64,000 bases of DNA from Bolinopsis microptera (taxonomy: Eukaryota > Ctenophora > Tentaculata > Lobata > Bolinopsidae). The stretch lies in contig NC_087083.1 in NCBI RefSeq assembly GCF_026151205.1, forward strand, positions 9,483,460 through 9,547,459, in the 5' to 3' direction. The notes below the pieces were generated by a model. That model was given only the letters and a program-made list of their open reading frames with translations, ran no database searches and was not told where the DNA came from. Both the position numbers and the translations under genes were made by a program. Positions 35,301 to 47,800 of this stretch are shown piece by piece (the first letter of the stretch is position 1; the number at the start of each line of letters is the position of its first letter).

Positions 35301-36894
35301 CCAACATCTTATCATCGTTGTACAATTTTTTTGGTTGCAAACTTTCAGTTCTCTGGCAACAAGGATTAAAATAGATCGCTAAATATTATGTCAATGTGTA
35401 CAGTGTAACCATATATTTCCATATAACATATAGTGAAACAAATGTAATTAACTCAAGATTAAGAAGCGGTTGTAATTTATCAAAACGCAAATTATTAAAA
35501 ATCAAAACGCAAATTATCGTCATGACGGCAAAAGATATATCTTTTATTTCCAATTTGCTGCGAAAATATTGGCAGATGTGCAAAAAATCCCAAGCTTCCC
35601 TAGAGTTCATGTTTTACTAGCCTGTCACGTGACCAAAACGGTTTTTTTGCTTATAACTCTCCAGGGAAGCATTTTTACCCTACGTCATGGGGGGTGATTC
35701 GGAATTAGCGTCCAAAAATACATCGATTCAGATCAATTTCATACCCAAAGGGCCTTCTCACAAGAATTTTCTTAAAATTTGGGCGAGCGATTTAGTATGA
35801 GCGCGCCGAGCTATGTCATTTATAATACCTTATAGTTATACAATAATCGCTTATAGTCCAGTCATTTATGATAAATGTACCTGCAAATTTTCAGATACTC
35901 ACGAAACTTTGCACAGACCTTCCCAAAGGTATGAATAAACGATTTTCGGTTGGAGGCATTTTTTTACCATGGGGAAAACCCAGGAGGGCTACGCACATAT
36001 TGACCCAATAACGTAACCGACCCTTTGCTTCTGAAGGTCGTAGAGACTTCAAAATAGGCTTAAACGAAGCCGCATATGCATGTTTATATAGAAGTTATTG
36101 ATCAACACATGGCCTAAAATCCTTAATTTTCGAGAAATTCGCCAAAAACCATTTTGGGCGAGGCGCTGAGCCAATTTGCTAACTTTTGATATAATCAGGC
36201 CCCTTCCAGCCATTGCCACTGCGAATTTAACCTAAAACCTGCCCAGTTAATAGCGAAGACTGCGAAATTACCACTCCTGCCTAGTAATCTAATTTACCCT
36301 GTCCAGATCAGCAGTATATTACACTAAATCCGCAGGTTTTCTCTTAATTTTTTATGTCAAAACCTGCCTAATTAACTAGTGATCCTGCATCAACAGCGCA
36401 GGTATTTGTTATTTGGCAGGTTTTCTATTAACTTGGCAGGATTTGCTATAAAATTATCAATCCTTTCCGGATGGATTACGGCAGTGATAAAGTTAAATCG
36501 GCAGGTTTTCCATTAACTTGGCAGGATTTTTTATAAAATTATCAATCCTTGCCGGATAGATTACGGCAGTGATAAAGTTAAATCGGCAGGTTTTCCATTA
36601 ACTTTGCAGGATTTGTTATAAAATTATCAATCCATGCCAAATAGATTATAATGCTATAATCTTATTATGGCAGCGTTAAATTTATAAATTGGCAGGTTTC
36701 TTTTATCTTTCTTTTAAGTTCTTAAGTTATTTGGAATTTTGCTTATTTGGCACCAAAACTAAAAGTCAATAAAACCGAGTTGATTAGCGCAGTCAAGAAA
36801 TTGGCCGGAGTTGATAAAAAGCTGACAACCATGGCATGGCACTGAATCTCCAAATGAGAGGTATAGTACGCTATATACTTATATAGTACGGTAC

Positions 36895-38270
36895 CGCAAC
36901 AATTGACCCCCTCCCCCCCCCCCCCCCCCCCTCCGACAAATGACCCCCTGATGCAATCTACCCCCGACAATTGACCCCCCATGTAATTACACTGGGGTCA
37001 ATTCAGGGTTAGGGTCAGGGTTAGGGTCAGGGTTAGGGTCAGGGTTAGGGTCAGGGTCAGGGTTAGGGTTAGGGTTAGGGTCAGGGTCAGGGTCAGGGTT
37101 AGGGTTAGGGTCAGGGTTAGGGTTACTGGGTAACACGACTCCTGTCAGCGACATCTGTCCGACAGCGACATCTGTCCGACTCAGGGTACCAGAAAAAACG
37201 ACATTTGTCCGAAATTGTGATCTGATTTCAATACAACACATTTCCAATTAGAGACGTGATCTGAACTGTTAATTTGAATACGTAACATTGCCAATTTGAG
37301 ATATGATCTGAGCCATAGTGTACTACTAGTTTATTTTCGACCTAGGCAGGCAGGCATGAAGCAACTGCGTTGTGAATGGCGAGCTCGTAGTCCATGAGAA
37401 TGTATTGTGGTTGGTAGCCCCAAGGCCTCAGAAGCCCAGGTGTCTATCTCTTCGAACATGTTGCGGTAGAGGGTCGTCGATTTTCCAGGAATGAGTCCTT
37501 AGAAGAGGGGGAGGTGCCAGCCGTCAGGGAAGAGTCCGTGGACTGTGAAGAGCTGATGGAAGAGATTAGGTGCGGATTTGAAGGTACCGTTGGGCGTTGA
37601 CTACGCAATGCTCCGCGTCCACCATATGATCTGCGTTCTTAGGAGTCCCCAAAAGGAATGATCGACGAGTCTGTTCGTCCCATCCAGAGTCCCAGAGCAT
37701 CATTGGACTGTTGTCGGTAGAGAGGATTTAGTTTGCAGGAATGGATAGCGTTTCCAGATCTCTCGGGTCTGTTTGCTGCAGATCTGGGTCTGTTTACTGA
37801 AGATTGGTTGCCATTGTGGATTGCGATAACTGATCTCCATACGGCTGCTATCCTATATGTACTCATGTAGGCTGTGTCCTGTGATGTGATCGACAGCTTG
37901 TTAGTGTACGGCTAGCACAATCCTGTCCTTAAATAGTCAATCACGTATCGATGGATCAGATCTCAATGGATCAAATCAGCATTCGAACAATGGGAGCAAC
38001 GTCACGAAATTACCCGTGAGTTTGTGAAATACGAATGTGAACCGAAATTACAATATGATCCGAAATTCGGACAGATGTCGCCAAAAACGACTCCTGTCCG
38101 ACAGCGAAATCTGTCCGAACTCCCCAATTCGGCTGTCGGACAGATGTCGCTGTCGGACAGATGTCGCCCAATCGGGTTACTGTTAGGGTTAGTATAATAA
38201 ATATATTTGTTTGGTCAATTGTCGGGGGGGGGGGGGGGGGGGGGGGGGGGGTCAATTTTCAAGTATTATA
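36895..38270. mobile_element. Nested inverted repeat: poly-C/poly-G, TTAGGG and CGGACAGATGTCG motifs
   Basis: From outside in, both sides show a poly-C (left, about 36907-36931) or poly-G (right, about 38223-38251) tract, a GGTCAATT motif, telomere-like repeats, GGTTACTG, and repeated CGACATCTGTCCGAC or its inverse. The central 37220-38030 shows no gene I can support. The symmetrical order of motifs indicates one more transposable unit inside the 3.55-kb insertion. Confidence 0.6.
36994..37125. repeat. Mixed TTAGGG / TCAGGG telomere-like array
   Basis: About 21 hexamers, alternating GGGTTA and GGGTCA in changing order. This mixture resembles the variant-rich inner part of vertebrate-type telomeres, but it lies inside a transposon, so it is interstitial. 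Confidence 0.9.
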
Positions 38271-38686
38271 TCACTTGCACCGTTTAGCTCCACGTGGTTT
38301 CTTAAGCTTAAATACTTAACTGTCCTGTCAAGATAAAGTAAATCACTATCACCTCTCATTCTTAATAAGTTAGTACCTAAGCAAGCATCTGATCATTTTA
38401 AAACAGTCACCTCCCAATTTAGCAAGTTCTTACATCTATATTACAGTCTACACCCTTCAATAATGAGATAATATGTTTGGCCGGTAGAGGGTCCGCAGTA
38501 GTCCCATTACAGCATTACCTCATTACCTTAGCATTGCTGTACAGTGTACAACTACTATAAGAGTATAAGATATACATCCTTCACCAAAACTGGTTTGTCC
38601 GCTTTCTATTACTAATTTTCCGCTGAAAGTGCCACATCAGTGATCAATTAATATTGGTAAATAGCAATAATTTGAGTTATAGGTTG

Positions 38687-38732
38687 ACCTCCCACTTAGA
38701 GCATATGTGGGAGGTCAACCTATAAATTATAG
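38687..38732. repeat. Perfect hairpin, about 20-bp arms
   Basis: TTATAGGTTGACCTCCCAC and its exact reverse complement are separated by about 10 bases (TTAGAGCATAT). It could form a cruciform or mark abutting transposon ends. Confidence 0.8.
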
Positions 38733-39117
38733 TACGAGCTATTTCCAATTCGTGAATACGAATTTCGATTAAGGTCCAACTTATTAAGTGTCACTTTAAC
38801 GTGTGACAAATTTCCGATCAAATATCTCATAATCTGAAAATAACTGCATATTTAGAACTATTATATTAATTGTAATTGAAGATTCTTTCAGAATCACTTC
38901 ATTCACTAAATCTTACAATGTGAACAATGAACAGGTAGAGGCACTGCAACTGAAAAAGTGCTGTCCTCACTACTTAAGAACATAGCAATCTAATCTAAAA
39001 ATGGCAACCTAAGAACTGAAGTTAAGCAAACAGTTATTTTCCAATAATCGGTTTTTATATGTACTTTTATACTCAAACTTATCATAGACCCCGTGTTGGT
39101 AACAGTGGATAATATGC

Positions 39118-39217
39118 AGTGGCGAAACGTACCTAAGAGGCCGCAGCTGCACCCCCCCCCATCCCCTTCCGCATAGCAGGGGTTGCCGGAGTGTCGGGCG
39201 GTCGTTTCGCCACTGAC
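39118..39217. mobile_element. 100-bp hAT-type MITE
   Basis: Perfect inverted ends CAGTGGCGAAACG and CGTTTCGCCACTG enclose about 75 bp with a poly-C tract. Same terminal type as the element at 5104. An 8-bp target duplication is not obvious. Confidence 0.7.
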
Positions 39218-41855
39218 TAGTGACTGCATGTATAAAAGTATAAACTATAGAGCCATGTAGGCATGTACTTGTAGCATTCTGTACTTCTGTAGCTTTGCAC
39301 AAACCAAGTCTCAGTCCTACACCCTACCTAGTAATAAGGTTATATACGATCATTACAGTATTCCACATTGTACACTCAAATTATCCAAAACCCCTGCCAA
39401 TATAGGTTTAATCACGCCACAAGTTGATTCAAATTATCTCAACTTACGCAGGATTTGCGTTAAATCTGCAGCATTCGACTTTATATTTAACGGAAAACCT
39501 GCCAAAATAGAGCAAACCTGCCGAGAGTAGGTGAAAGGTGAGGCAGGTTTTGTGTTAATTTTGCAGGCTTTTCTATAAATCAACAACTCGATTAAATAAT
39601 TACGTGAGATAAATCTCTGCACGAATACGATAAATAGGCAGGTTTTCGGTTAATTTTGCAGGAATCATTTTAAGACTTCAAATTGATTATCAGTCTTAAT
39701 GTAAAACCTGCCAAATTAGGTGGCAGGTGGCAATGGCTGGAAGGGGCCTATAATCGTGATAGAGTCCTCGGACAAAGTGCAAAAGAACCGCAATTGGCAT
39801 ATTTATATATAACTTATGAAGAAACATGTGCCTTAAAGTGCTTAATTTTTCAGTTATTGGCGAAAAACTGATTTTCGGTTCCAGAAATCATGCAAAAATA
39901 TGGGTATCTGGTAAATTGAGCTATGAAGGCCCTAGAGATTTTTGAATGAGTGCAAATTGTGCAGAATGGCCATGTTTATATACAACTTATGAAGCAATAT
40001 GTACCCTAAAATGCTCACTTTTCGAGTTATTTGGGGGAAAACCAGAGAAAATTTTCACGAAATAGAGCAAAATTGGTTATATATAAGCCATTTTTGCCTC
40101 CCGTTCTATGTTAATAAATCGAAAAGTGAGCATTTTAGGGTACATATTGCTTCATAAGTTGTATATAAACATGGCCATTCTGCACAATTTGCACCCATTC
40201 AAAAATCTCTAGGGCCCTCAAATACCAGATACCCATATTTTTGCATGATTTCTGGAACCGAAAATCAGTTTTTCGCCAATAACTGAAAAAGTAAGCACTT
40301 TAAGGCACATGTTTCTTCATAAGTCATATATAAATATGCCAATTGCGGTTCTTTTGCATTCTATCCGAAGACTCTATCACAATCATATCAAAAGTTAGTA
40401 AAATGGGCTCAGCGCCACGCCCAAATTGGTTTTTGGCGAATTTCTCGAAAAGTAAGGATTTTAGGCCATGTGTTGATCAATAACTTCTATATAAACATGC
40501 ATATGCGGCTTCGTTTAAGCCTATTTTGAAGTCTCTACGACTTTCAGAAGCAAAGGGTCAGTTACATTATTGGATCAATATGGGCGTGGCCCTCCTGGGT
40601 TTTCCCCATGGTAAAAAATGTCTCCAACCGAAAATCGTTTATTCATACCTTTTGGAAGGTCTGTGCAAAGTTTCGTGAGTATCTGAAAATTTGCAGGTTC
40701 ATTTCCATAAATGTCCATTAATAACTGGACTATTATTATAATATCGCGTAATTTTGTTGTTAATTGTGTCCTCGTTCCAAATACATAAAAAATTAAGCGC
40801 TCATAATCGTTTATAATCGCTTATATACCCCGCTTACATAATCGCTTACATACCCCAAATAAATCAAATCAAAACATATTTTGATCATAGTTTTAAAATG
40901 CGTCAAAAAGCGCTTTTCATCGTTTATAATCGCTTATAAGCGACAATTGAAGACAATAACATTTACGATACTTTATAATCACTTATAATCGCTTATAATA
41001 TCTCGTACCTGACAATTTTTTCCTCGTTTCAAATACGTAAAAAAGCGCTTATAATCGTTTATAATCGCTTATAGACAGCAAATAAATAAGCGCTTATAAA
41101 CGCTTTTCAGTAGGAAAATTTCAAGAAAAGCGGTTATAAGCGCTGATCATAGTGAAAATATCGCTTTTTAGCAGATTTCAAAAAATCGCTTATTGTCGCT
41201 TATAATCGTTTTATAATCGATTTAAACCGCTTATTAACTTAAAATAAAAAAGCGTTTTTTTAACGATTAGTAGGCGCTTTTTAATTTGGAACTTTCCCTA
41301 GTGAATATAATCGCTTATAGTCGATTAAAAGCGTTTTAAAAACGGTCCAAAAAACGGTTTATAAGCGTTTTTTTGAAAAGCGCTTACGGAGCGATAATAA
41401 TCGACAACCCTAAAATAAAAGCGTTTTTTTTATCACTAATAATTTTAATTCGCGATTTATTATCGCTTTTAAAGCGCTAATAATCGCCTTTGCAAAAATA
41501 TTTTATGGAAAAAGCGATTATAATCGTTTTTAACCGTTTATTAACGGGACCGTTTATAATCGCTTTATAATCGCCAAATAACGGTGGGTTTTATCAATAA
41601 GCGCTTTTTTAGCGTAAAAAAAGCGGTTATTACCGCTGATCACAAAAAATTAGTTATGGAAACTTGCCTGATCCAGTCATTAAATTGGTGATTAAAACTT
41701 TATATTTTAATCCAAGACCTTTGAGCTAACGATAAATTATTCTGCTATTAATAATAATCATAACTACGGTAAAAAAACTAACCGAACCAAATACCCTGTG
41801 ATGATATTACTCATAAGCAACATCTACTTTAAAACTCCTTCTATTCTACACAGCA

Positions 41856-44800
41856 TTAAAACTCGATCCTCTCCACTACTGGAAGTACCAGAGATTTGTC
41901 AAACAATGGTTTACTGTCATGGTTAACTAACACGGCACTGCTGTTTTTCAGAGACGAGGTCTTGTCAATAACTGAGGAGGATTTATCAATGTTATCAGTG
42001 TTTTTAGAGGAGGATTTATCAGTGATTTTAGAGGAGGATTTATCAGTGTTTTTAGAGGAGGATTTATCAGTGTTTTTAGAGGAGGATTTATCAGTGTTTT
42101 TAGAGGAGGATTTATCAGTGTTTTTAGAGGAGGATTTATCAGTGTTTTTAGAGGAGGACGTGTAAGTGAGAGGGTTGGAGAGTACTGATTTCTCTGATGA
42201 CACCTCCACCACATCAGTGGGGTAGACTGAGCTGATAGCTCGTGTTCCCAAACCAACTGTAACTGTGTCCTGTCCCAGGTATTCCTGTTTAGGGAGTTTT
42301 AGAAGTAGGTTGCACATTATTATAATACTGACGAGGAGTTTTTGAGAATGTTGAAATCATTAATTTTAAAGGATAAAATATTTAGAAAATCTTTTAATGA
42401 CTTTATCATTCATAATCTTTGCATAATTCGTGCATAATTGCCCACAAATTGATGCCAATGGATATTGGTTTCCTCCTGAGCTATTTTTGGCACAAGTATA
42501 ACACACTAAGTTTAGTTCACCCAAACACTAAGTTTAGTTAACCCATGTGTTATCGGATGAGATTTGGACGGCTAAAACCTAAAAGCATGTTTTTTTAAAT
42601 ATATTAGTATATTATAAGCTAGTCTCTATTCTAGCCGACCAAATTAAAACCAATAAGGTTGGTTCTTACGTGTTGTTGCTCTATACGTAAGCGAGATTGT
42701 GTGCTTCTGCAGCAGAGGATATCTAGAAACGTCCTTCTGATTTGTTGATGTAGAAACCCGTATATTACAGGGTTCACACAGCTGTGAGTGTTACACGTTA
42801 GTTTAAATACAATATCAATCTTTCTATTGTAAAAATTATTTAAATAAGTTTATTAAAAAATTCAAAACAAACGCATGATGATTAATTCATAAATACTTCA
42901 GCTGAAAATAGATTCTCAGCAAAACTACAGATTTATAGTCTAGCAGTAGCATCAATGCCAAAACTACAATAAAGCTGAAAAATTATGACTAACCTGTTCA
43001 TAATAGCTATAACAAATACTGTGATTATTAGTCCCTTTGGGTAATACTTTTCACAATAAGCATCCAAAAAGTTCATCGTAATCCCGGTTACTGAAATTGT
43101 TTTTAAATTACTTAAGTACAATAGCTGAATAACAGTACACTTAAAACAAAATAAAAAACAAGTGTACGCTTCAATTTGATAAAAACAAATTTTTGAATCA
43201 ATCAAATAACATCAAGTAACATAAACTAAATCTAATCTTTAAAAAATCAATTTAATTTAAGAAGTTGTCATAGTTACTTGACACAGGTGACCAGCATATC
43301 ACATAAGATATGACTATTATCAGCCAAATGAAACTCTTCTTGTAGCAGTTGTATTTCTGAGTTGTCTTTGCTAAAATATCCCCCAACGACTCGTGAGCAG
43401 CGGTCATTCTCCGTTTCTTTGGTTTGTCTCCGGAGAGTTTATCTTATAATAGAGGTTAGAGGTTAGAGGTTAGAGGTTAGAGGTTAGAGGTTAGAGGTTA
43501 GAGGTTAGAGGTTAGAGGTTAGAGGTTAGAGATTAGAGGTTAGAGATTAGAAGTTAGAGGTTAGAGTTAAGAACTATAACAGTTGGAGTTTGAGTTGGAG
43601 TTGGAGTTGGAGTTGGAGTTGAGTTGGAGTTGGAGTTGGAGTTGGAGTTGGAGTTGGAGTTGGAGTCGGAGAAATTTGTAGTTAGATTGGAGATGCTAAA
43701 AACTAAAAAGTGAGAAACCCTTGTATGGTTCAGTTTTATCACGCTATAAAGGCTTCTTTATTATTTAATTAAACCATCAGATGACAGATGGCGTACTCAT
43801 ATAAAATATTTTTCCATAGAACTTGTCTTTCTAGTTTGATTTAAACAATTACATACAGCATCTGGTTTTCCATATAACTTGTTTTTACTCTTTATAGTTG
43901 GATTTAAACAATTATATACAGCATCTGGTGCAGTAGCATACAGGTATGGCTTTGTTGATAGATTAAGAGTGTAGAAAATTTATTACCTGAGTTCTTTGCT
44001 TCGATAGCCCCTTCGATATGGCTGAAAGTTTTTATGTGGTTTTCAGAACTTTTCGAACAGCTGTTCCGATGTTCATTTATTTGTGCCAAATACAGTTTCT
44101 ATCATCTGGCGCAAAGCTGAGTTTTGTTTGAATGTGAAGGGCTTCCCGTTACAAAAGTAGTACAAAAATCAATTTTCTACGACAATTTCCGATAATCACT
44201 TGCCTCAAATTATCCCTGAAAACGACGATTAACTTTAAGGACAGTGGTCATTAGTTATACCTCACTCTTTAGCCTTAATAGTTTTATAGGTATGCCTTTT
44301 ACTGAACCGATAAAGACTTATTTGTGAATAAGACGGACGTGTGGTACCTTGATAATGGATTTTCTTCCTTATTTGTATTGCTACCTGTGATTTTATCTTT
44401 TGCAGTGTAAAATATTGGTATCTTACAAAAATTTGCTACCCAGGGATGTTTTATTTTTCCCTACACTGTTCTAATTTTTCGAGCTCACTTATGGTACGGT
44501 AACACAAACATCATGAATTGTTTAGATGATAAACGTCGGGAAACCTTTAAACTAACAAACTGAATTATTCGGTAATCATTAGACATTTTCATTTTACCAT
44601 TTATATTTTGTGTTTTATACAATAACAATATAACCGCGATGTCGTCTTTATTATTTTAATGTTGATGATACTTCATTCATAGGAGGACATGATGGAGGTA
44701 AGTACTAGCCTAGTTCGAGAGCAGTAGGTACGCTCTCGTGGAGCCTTTAATAAATATCCAGCCTAGTACATTTAGTACTAAGTACATTTTGGTCCACCTT

Positions 44801-47800
44801 TGTAGATATAGCTGTCTCCAACGGCAACTGGGCGCTGTGTCTTACACTTCATTATTATTTTAATGTTGATGATACTTTATTTATAGCTTGTACAATTACT
44901 GCGTTATATACTGTAGAAATGAACACGGAAAACATGGAACGACCAGAAACGATCGTAATTCAAATGATTTGGAATCAGATGACAATCTTTTTTAGCGTCA
45001 TAGGCAACACATTTGTGATTTATGCAACATTGTGCCACAAAGCCATAAAAATGGACAAGATGTCGATTTGGATAATCATCAATGTATGCGTGGTTGATAT
45101 CGCCAACAGTTGTTTAGTTTTGCTACCAAGTTTGATCACTCAATATAAAGGAAACTGGATGTTTGGCGAAAGCTTCTGTTACATCCATTTCACATACAGG
45201 TACTCATTCATGGTTGCAAACATTGTTCTTCTCAATTTTCTATCGCTGAACAAACTTTTGAGATGTTTGTATCCTTTGAGAAATTTATCCTCATCACGGC
45301 GACAAAGACTCACTGTCACATTAATTGCCGCTGCTTTAAGCGCCCTCCCAATGTGCTGGAGTCTGTATCTATGGGCAAATGGTTCCTTATGGTTAGACGA
45401 AAGAAGTCATGGTGGGCAGCTTCACCCAAGCGACTTAGGATCCTCCAGATTTGCTTTACATACCTTGTATTCTCCTCTGAGGGTTTTAATTTTATGACAG
45501 TTAATATCGTGCTGATGATATTCCTCGATGGCGTGTTGTGTGTTACGATGGTGACAACTACTTTGGCACTTCTAGTCTACGCTGTAAAGATGACAGATCG
45601 ACCAATAGTTAAGAAACGCATTCTTATTGTTATCTTAATTTGCATCAGCTTCATTGTGTCATTTCTTCCATTCTGTATTTGTTACATTTATGGAATTGAA
45701 AACTTGGCGTCAGAAGTTGCGGAGTTTGCATGGTCAATTATGTTTATATCAGCGTGGATCAACCCTGTAATCTATTTAGTGATGAACGAGAGCTTTAGGA
45801 ATTTTACTGAAAGAATGATCTGCTCATGGAGATGGAGACCCCCAGTTATTCGCCCTGGGACTGATGTACACTGATGTTCGCGTGACAGTACGGTAAAATC
45901 TGTAATTTATCTACTATACTACTACTATGTCGGAACTAAGTCCGATCGCGATCTACGCCAGATAACCCCCTCTATATATCCCTGTCCCGCATCAGCTGGT
46001 TCGCAGTTCCTCTTTTGAGTTTGTACTTTTCATAAGAGGAACTGTACAGTGATATACAGAAAGATAATCTGTAACAGATTTTCAATTCATCTACTAACGA
46101 ATTCAAAAAACTTGTAATTGATATTTCTTATTACGTATTTAAAATGTAATTGGTAATTGTTTACCTGGTTTAATACGAGATTTGTGATAACCATTTTCCA
46201 CGTATCTTTTTCTTAACGTGTCATCAGATTGTTTGTTTTTGAAGGATACCGTAAGTATTCTGTAGTAGCAATAGCCTGAAATAGATAGTGAAACTTTTGG
46301 GGATTTGCTTATTCTTTACGGCTAGTGTTATATTCTAGATGAGTTTTGTTTGTCTTCCTCAAGAAAAATTTGCAATAACAATCGCATTTAATAACTTAAT
46401 AACAGAGATGATAAATATTCAGAACTTTTTCACGATATTTTCTCAGAAAATTCAATTCGTCATTTGATTGTATAATTACACATTTCTACTTTCTATCTAA
46501 AGCCTATATTAATTGTTTCTTATTTTAAAAAATCTATTAATAAATTTTCAATCCTTATTTCATTAAACAAACCTATTAATGGTGTTGGGAGGAGAGTTAG
46601 TATAACTTTCTTGCTGATACTGAAGATAAGAAAGTCAGGGTGTTTGTAGCCCATATGGTGATACGAAGGAGAGAGACACCCAAAGGCGTTGTGGTAATAC
46701 ACAAACGGGAACCAGCCCCCAACCTGAGAAGAAAACACTCATTGTTTAATAGGAAACACAAATCTGAGGAATACATATTACTACATATTACTACATATTA
46801 CTACATATTACTACATATTACTACATATTATTACTATTTTAGATAGAGATAATAAGATAATAGTAAGATGATTAAAAATTATTTTTGAAAGCTTGTAGTT
46901 TGTACGTTACAGGTTACTACAAGCTATCGTTTTACCCCCTGCAGTAAGGGGATAAGATTTTAGAGACTTTTGAAATTGAGGTTATCTTTGTTCAGAACTT
47001 AAGATATCGCCAAGCCTTAAGATCTTGTGTGGTGCCGAAAACGTTGTGGACACAGATGAAAGAATAAAGACAAATAACAGTAGTGACTGTTGCACATGAC
47101 ACATGAGCAATTAGTAGAAATATTAAACAAACCTGGGGTAGTTCCACTATAAGAGATATGATCCAGATTGTGATGATAACAACAAACATACGTCTCTTTG
47201 TAACTATTCTATTGTAATTTAGAGGATGAAGGACCTGAGATTTAACTGTATTTGTATTGTTTTTAACAGGTTGGTTAATAAATTAAAAAAGATAATGTAA
47301 TAAGAGCCACATTAAATTTTCTCAGAAAATTGACCCATTTTACCATAAAAAGAAAACGCCTACAGATGACAAGCCGTCTCCTTATTATAAAGTTATTAGA
47401 GAAACAATTAACGATAAACTTACAGCAATGAACCTCTCCAGCGCCATTCCAGCTAGAGTCCAAGTAGATATCCTACTGGACACGTAAATGATGAGCCCGT
47501 TTAGGGTACAGAGGAACGGGGAGAGTCTGAGGGTGGTGTCTCGTGACCGACACGTGGGCGTGTGGTTGTACTTGTGGGTGTCATCTATAGTCTCTTCTGT
47601 GTCGCTGGAATACAGTTTGGGGGTTTATGTGGATAATCCTGGTGTGGATTATATATTTTTACTAGCTTTTTTAGGGAGCAGTGATGCTCCCGACTTAACA
47701 CTACTACACTACAACATTGTAATAAATTCTTTCGAAATCGTGTAGTAAAATATTACTTACAAACTTAAAGCAGCGTATCCACTTATTGGCATGGCAACAG

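Larger units (their letters stand above)
36197..39749. mobile_element. 3.55-kb inserted element with ATAATC target duplication
   Basis: Ends are AGGCCCCTTCCAGCCATTGC and its reverse complement. ATAATC flanks both sides (36191-36196, 39750-39755), and the flanking arm reads continuously once the element is removed. The sub-terminal regions carry repeated AACCTGCC/GGCAGGTTTT motifs in both orientations, about ten on the left and eight on the right, like transposase-binding clusters. No transposase frame is visible. The superfamily is undetermined. Confidence 0.83.
35860..40731. mobile_element. Foldback element, AGTCCAGTCATTTAT ends, with an insertion
   Basis: The left arm (35860-36196 continued at 39750-40075) and the right arm (40076-40731) are inverted copies of a segment of about 650 bp. 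Shared landmarks are CGAAACTTTGCACAGACCTT, CGAAGCCGCATATGCATGTT and GAACCGCAATTGGCATATTT. A single arm of the same family lies inside the transposon at 20838 (22128-22790). The left arm is interrupted by the 3.55-kb insertion at 36197. Confidence 0.82.
31621..41670. mobile_element. 10-kb nested element with 930-bp inverted arms
   Basis: The outer arms are 31621-32550 and 40742-41670. Outer ends are CAGGGCAAGTTTCCATAACT and its near reverse complement (GGAAACTTGCCTG). The arms match almost base for base, although each is packed with variants of AAGCGATTATAAGCG. Between the arms lie at least two further inverted-repeat elements and one insertion with target duplication, listed separately. No transposase frame is visible anywhere in the stack, so the outer unit is a non-autonomous foldback element used as a landing site. 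Confidence 0.85.

Noticed and set aside
34463-35382. Several long open frames (LCPCVLVS-type and KDTRTQGH-type repeats)
   Set aside because: They come from the octamer/hexamer array and exist in many frames on both strands.
37639-37866. 75-codon minus-strand frame inside the nested element
   Set aside because: No domain or repeat-family similarity recognised; it could be a transposase relic but nothing supports it.
43988-44022. Extra exon of the 10-exon GPCR (CTTTCAG ... ACTCAG|GTAATA)
   Set aside because: Including it breaks phase with the next exon and gives a stop.
46992-47132. Read-through of the helix 4 exon of the GPCR (VCLIFLLIAHVS...)
   Set aside because: The donor after LPQ joins in phase to the exon carrying the loop 2 Cys; the read-through lacks it and stops.
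47488-47745. 85-codon plus-strand frame
   Set aside because: It is antisense to the receptor exon containing ERF; the minus-strand exon has correct splice sites and motifs.
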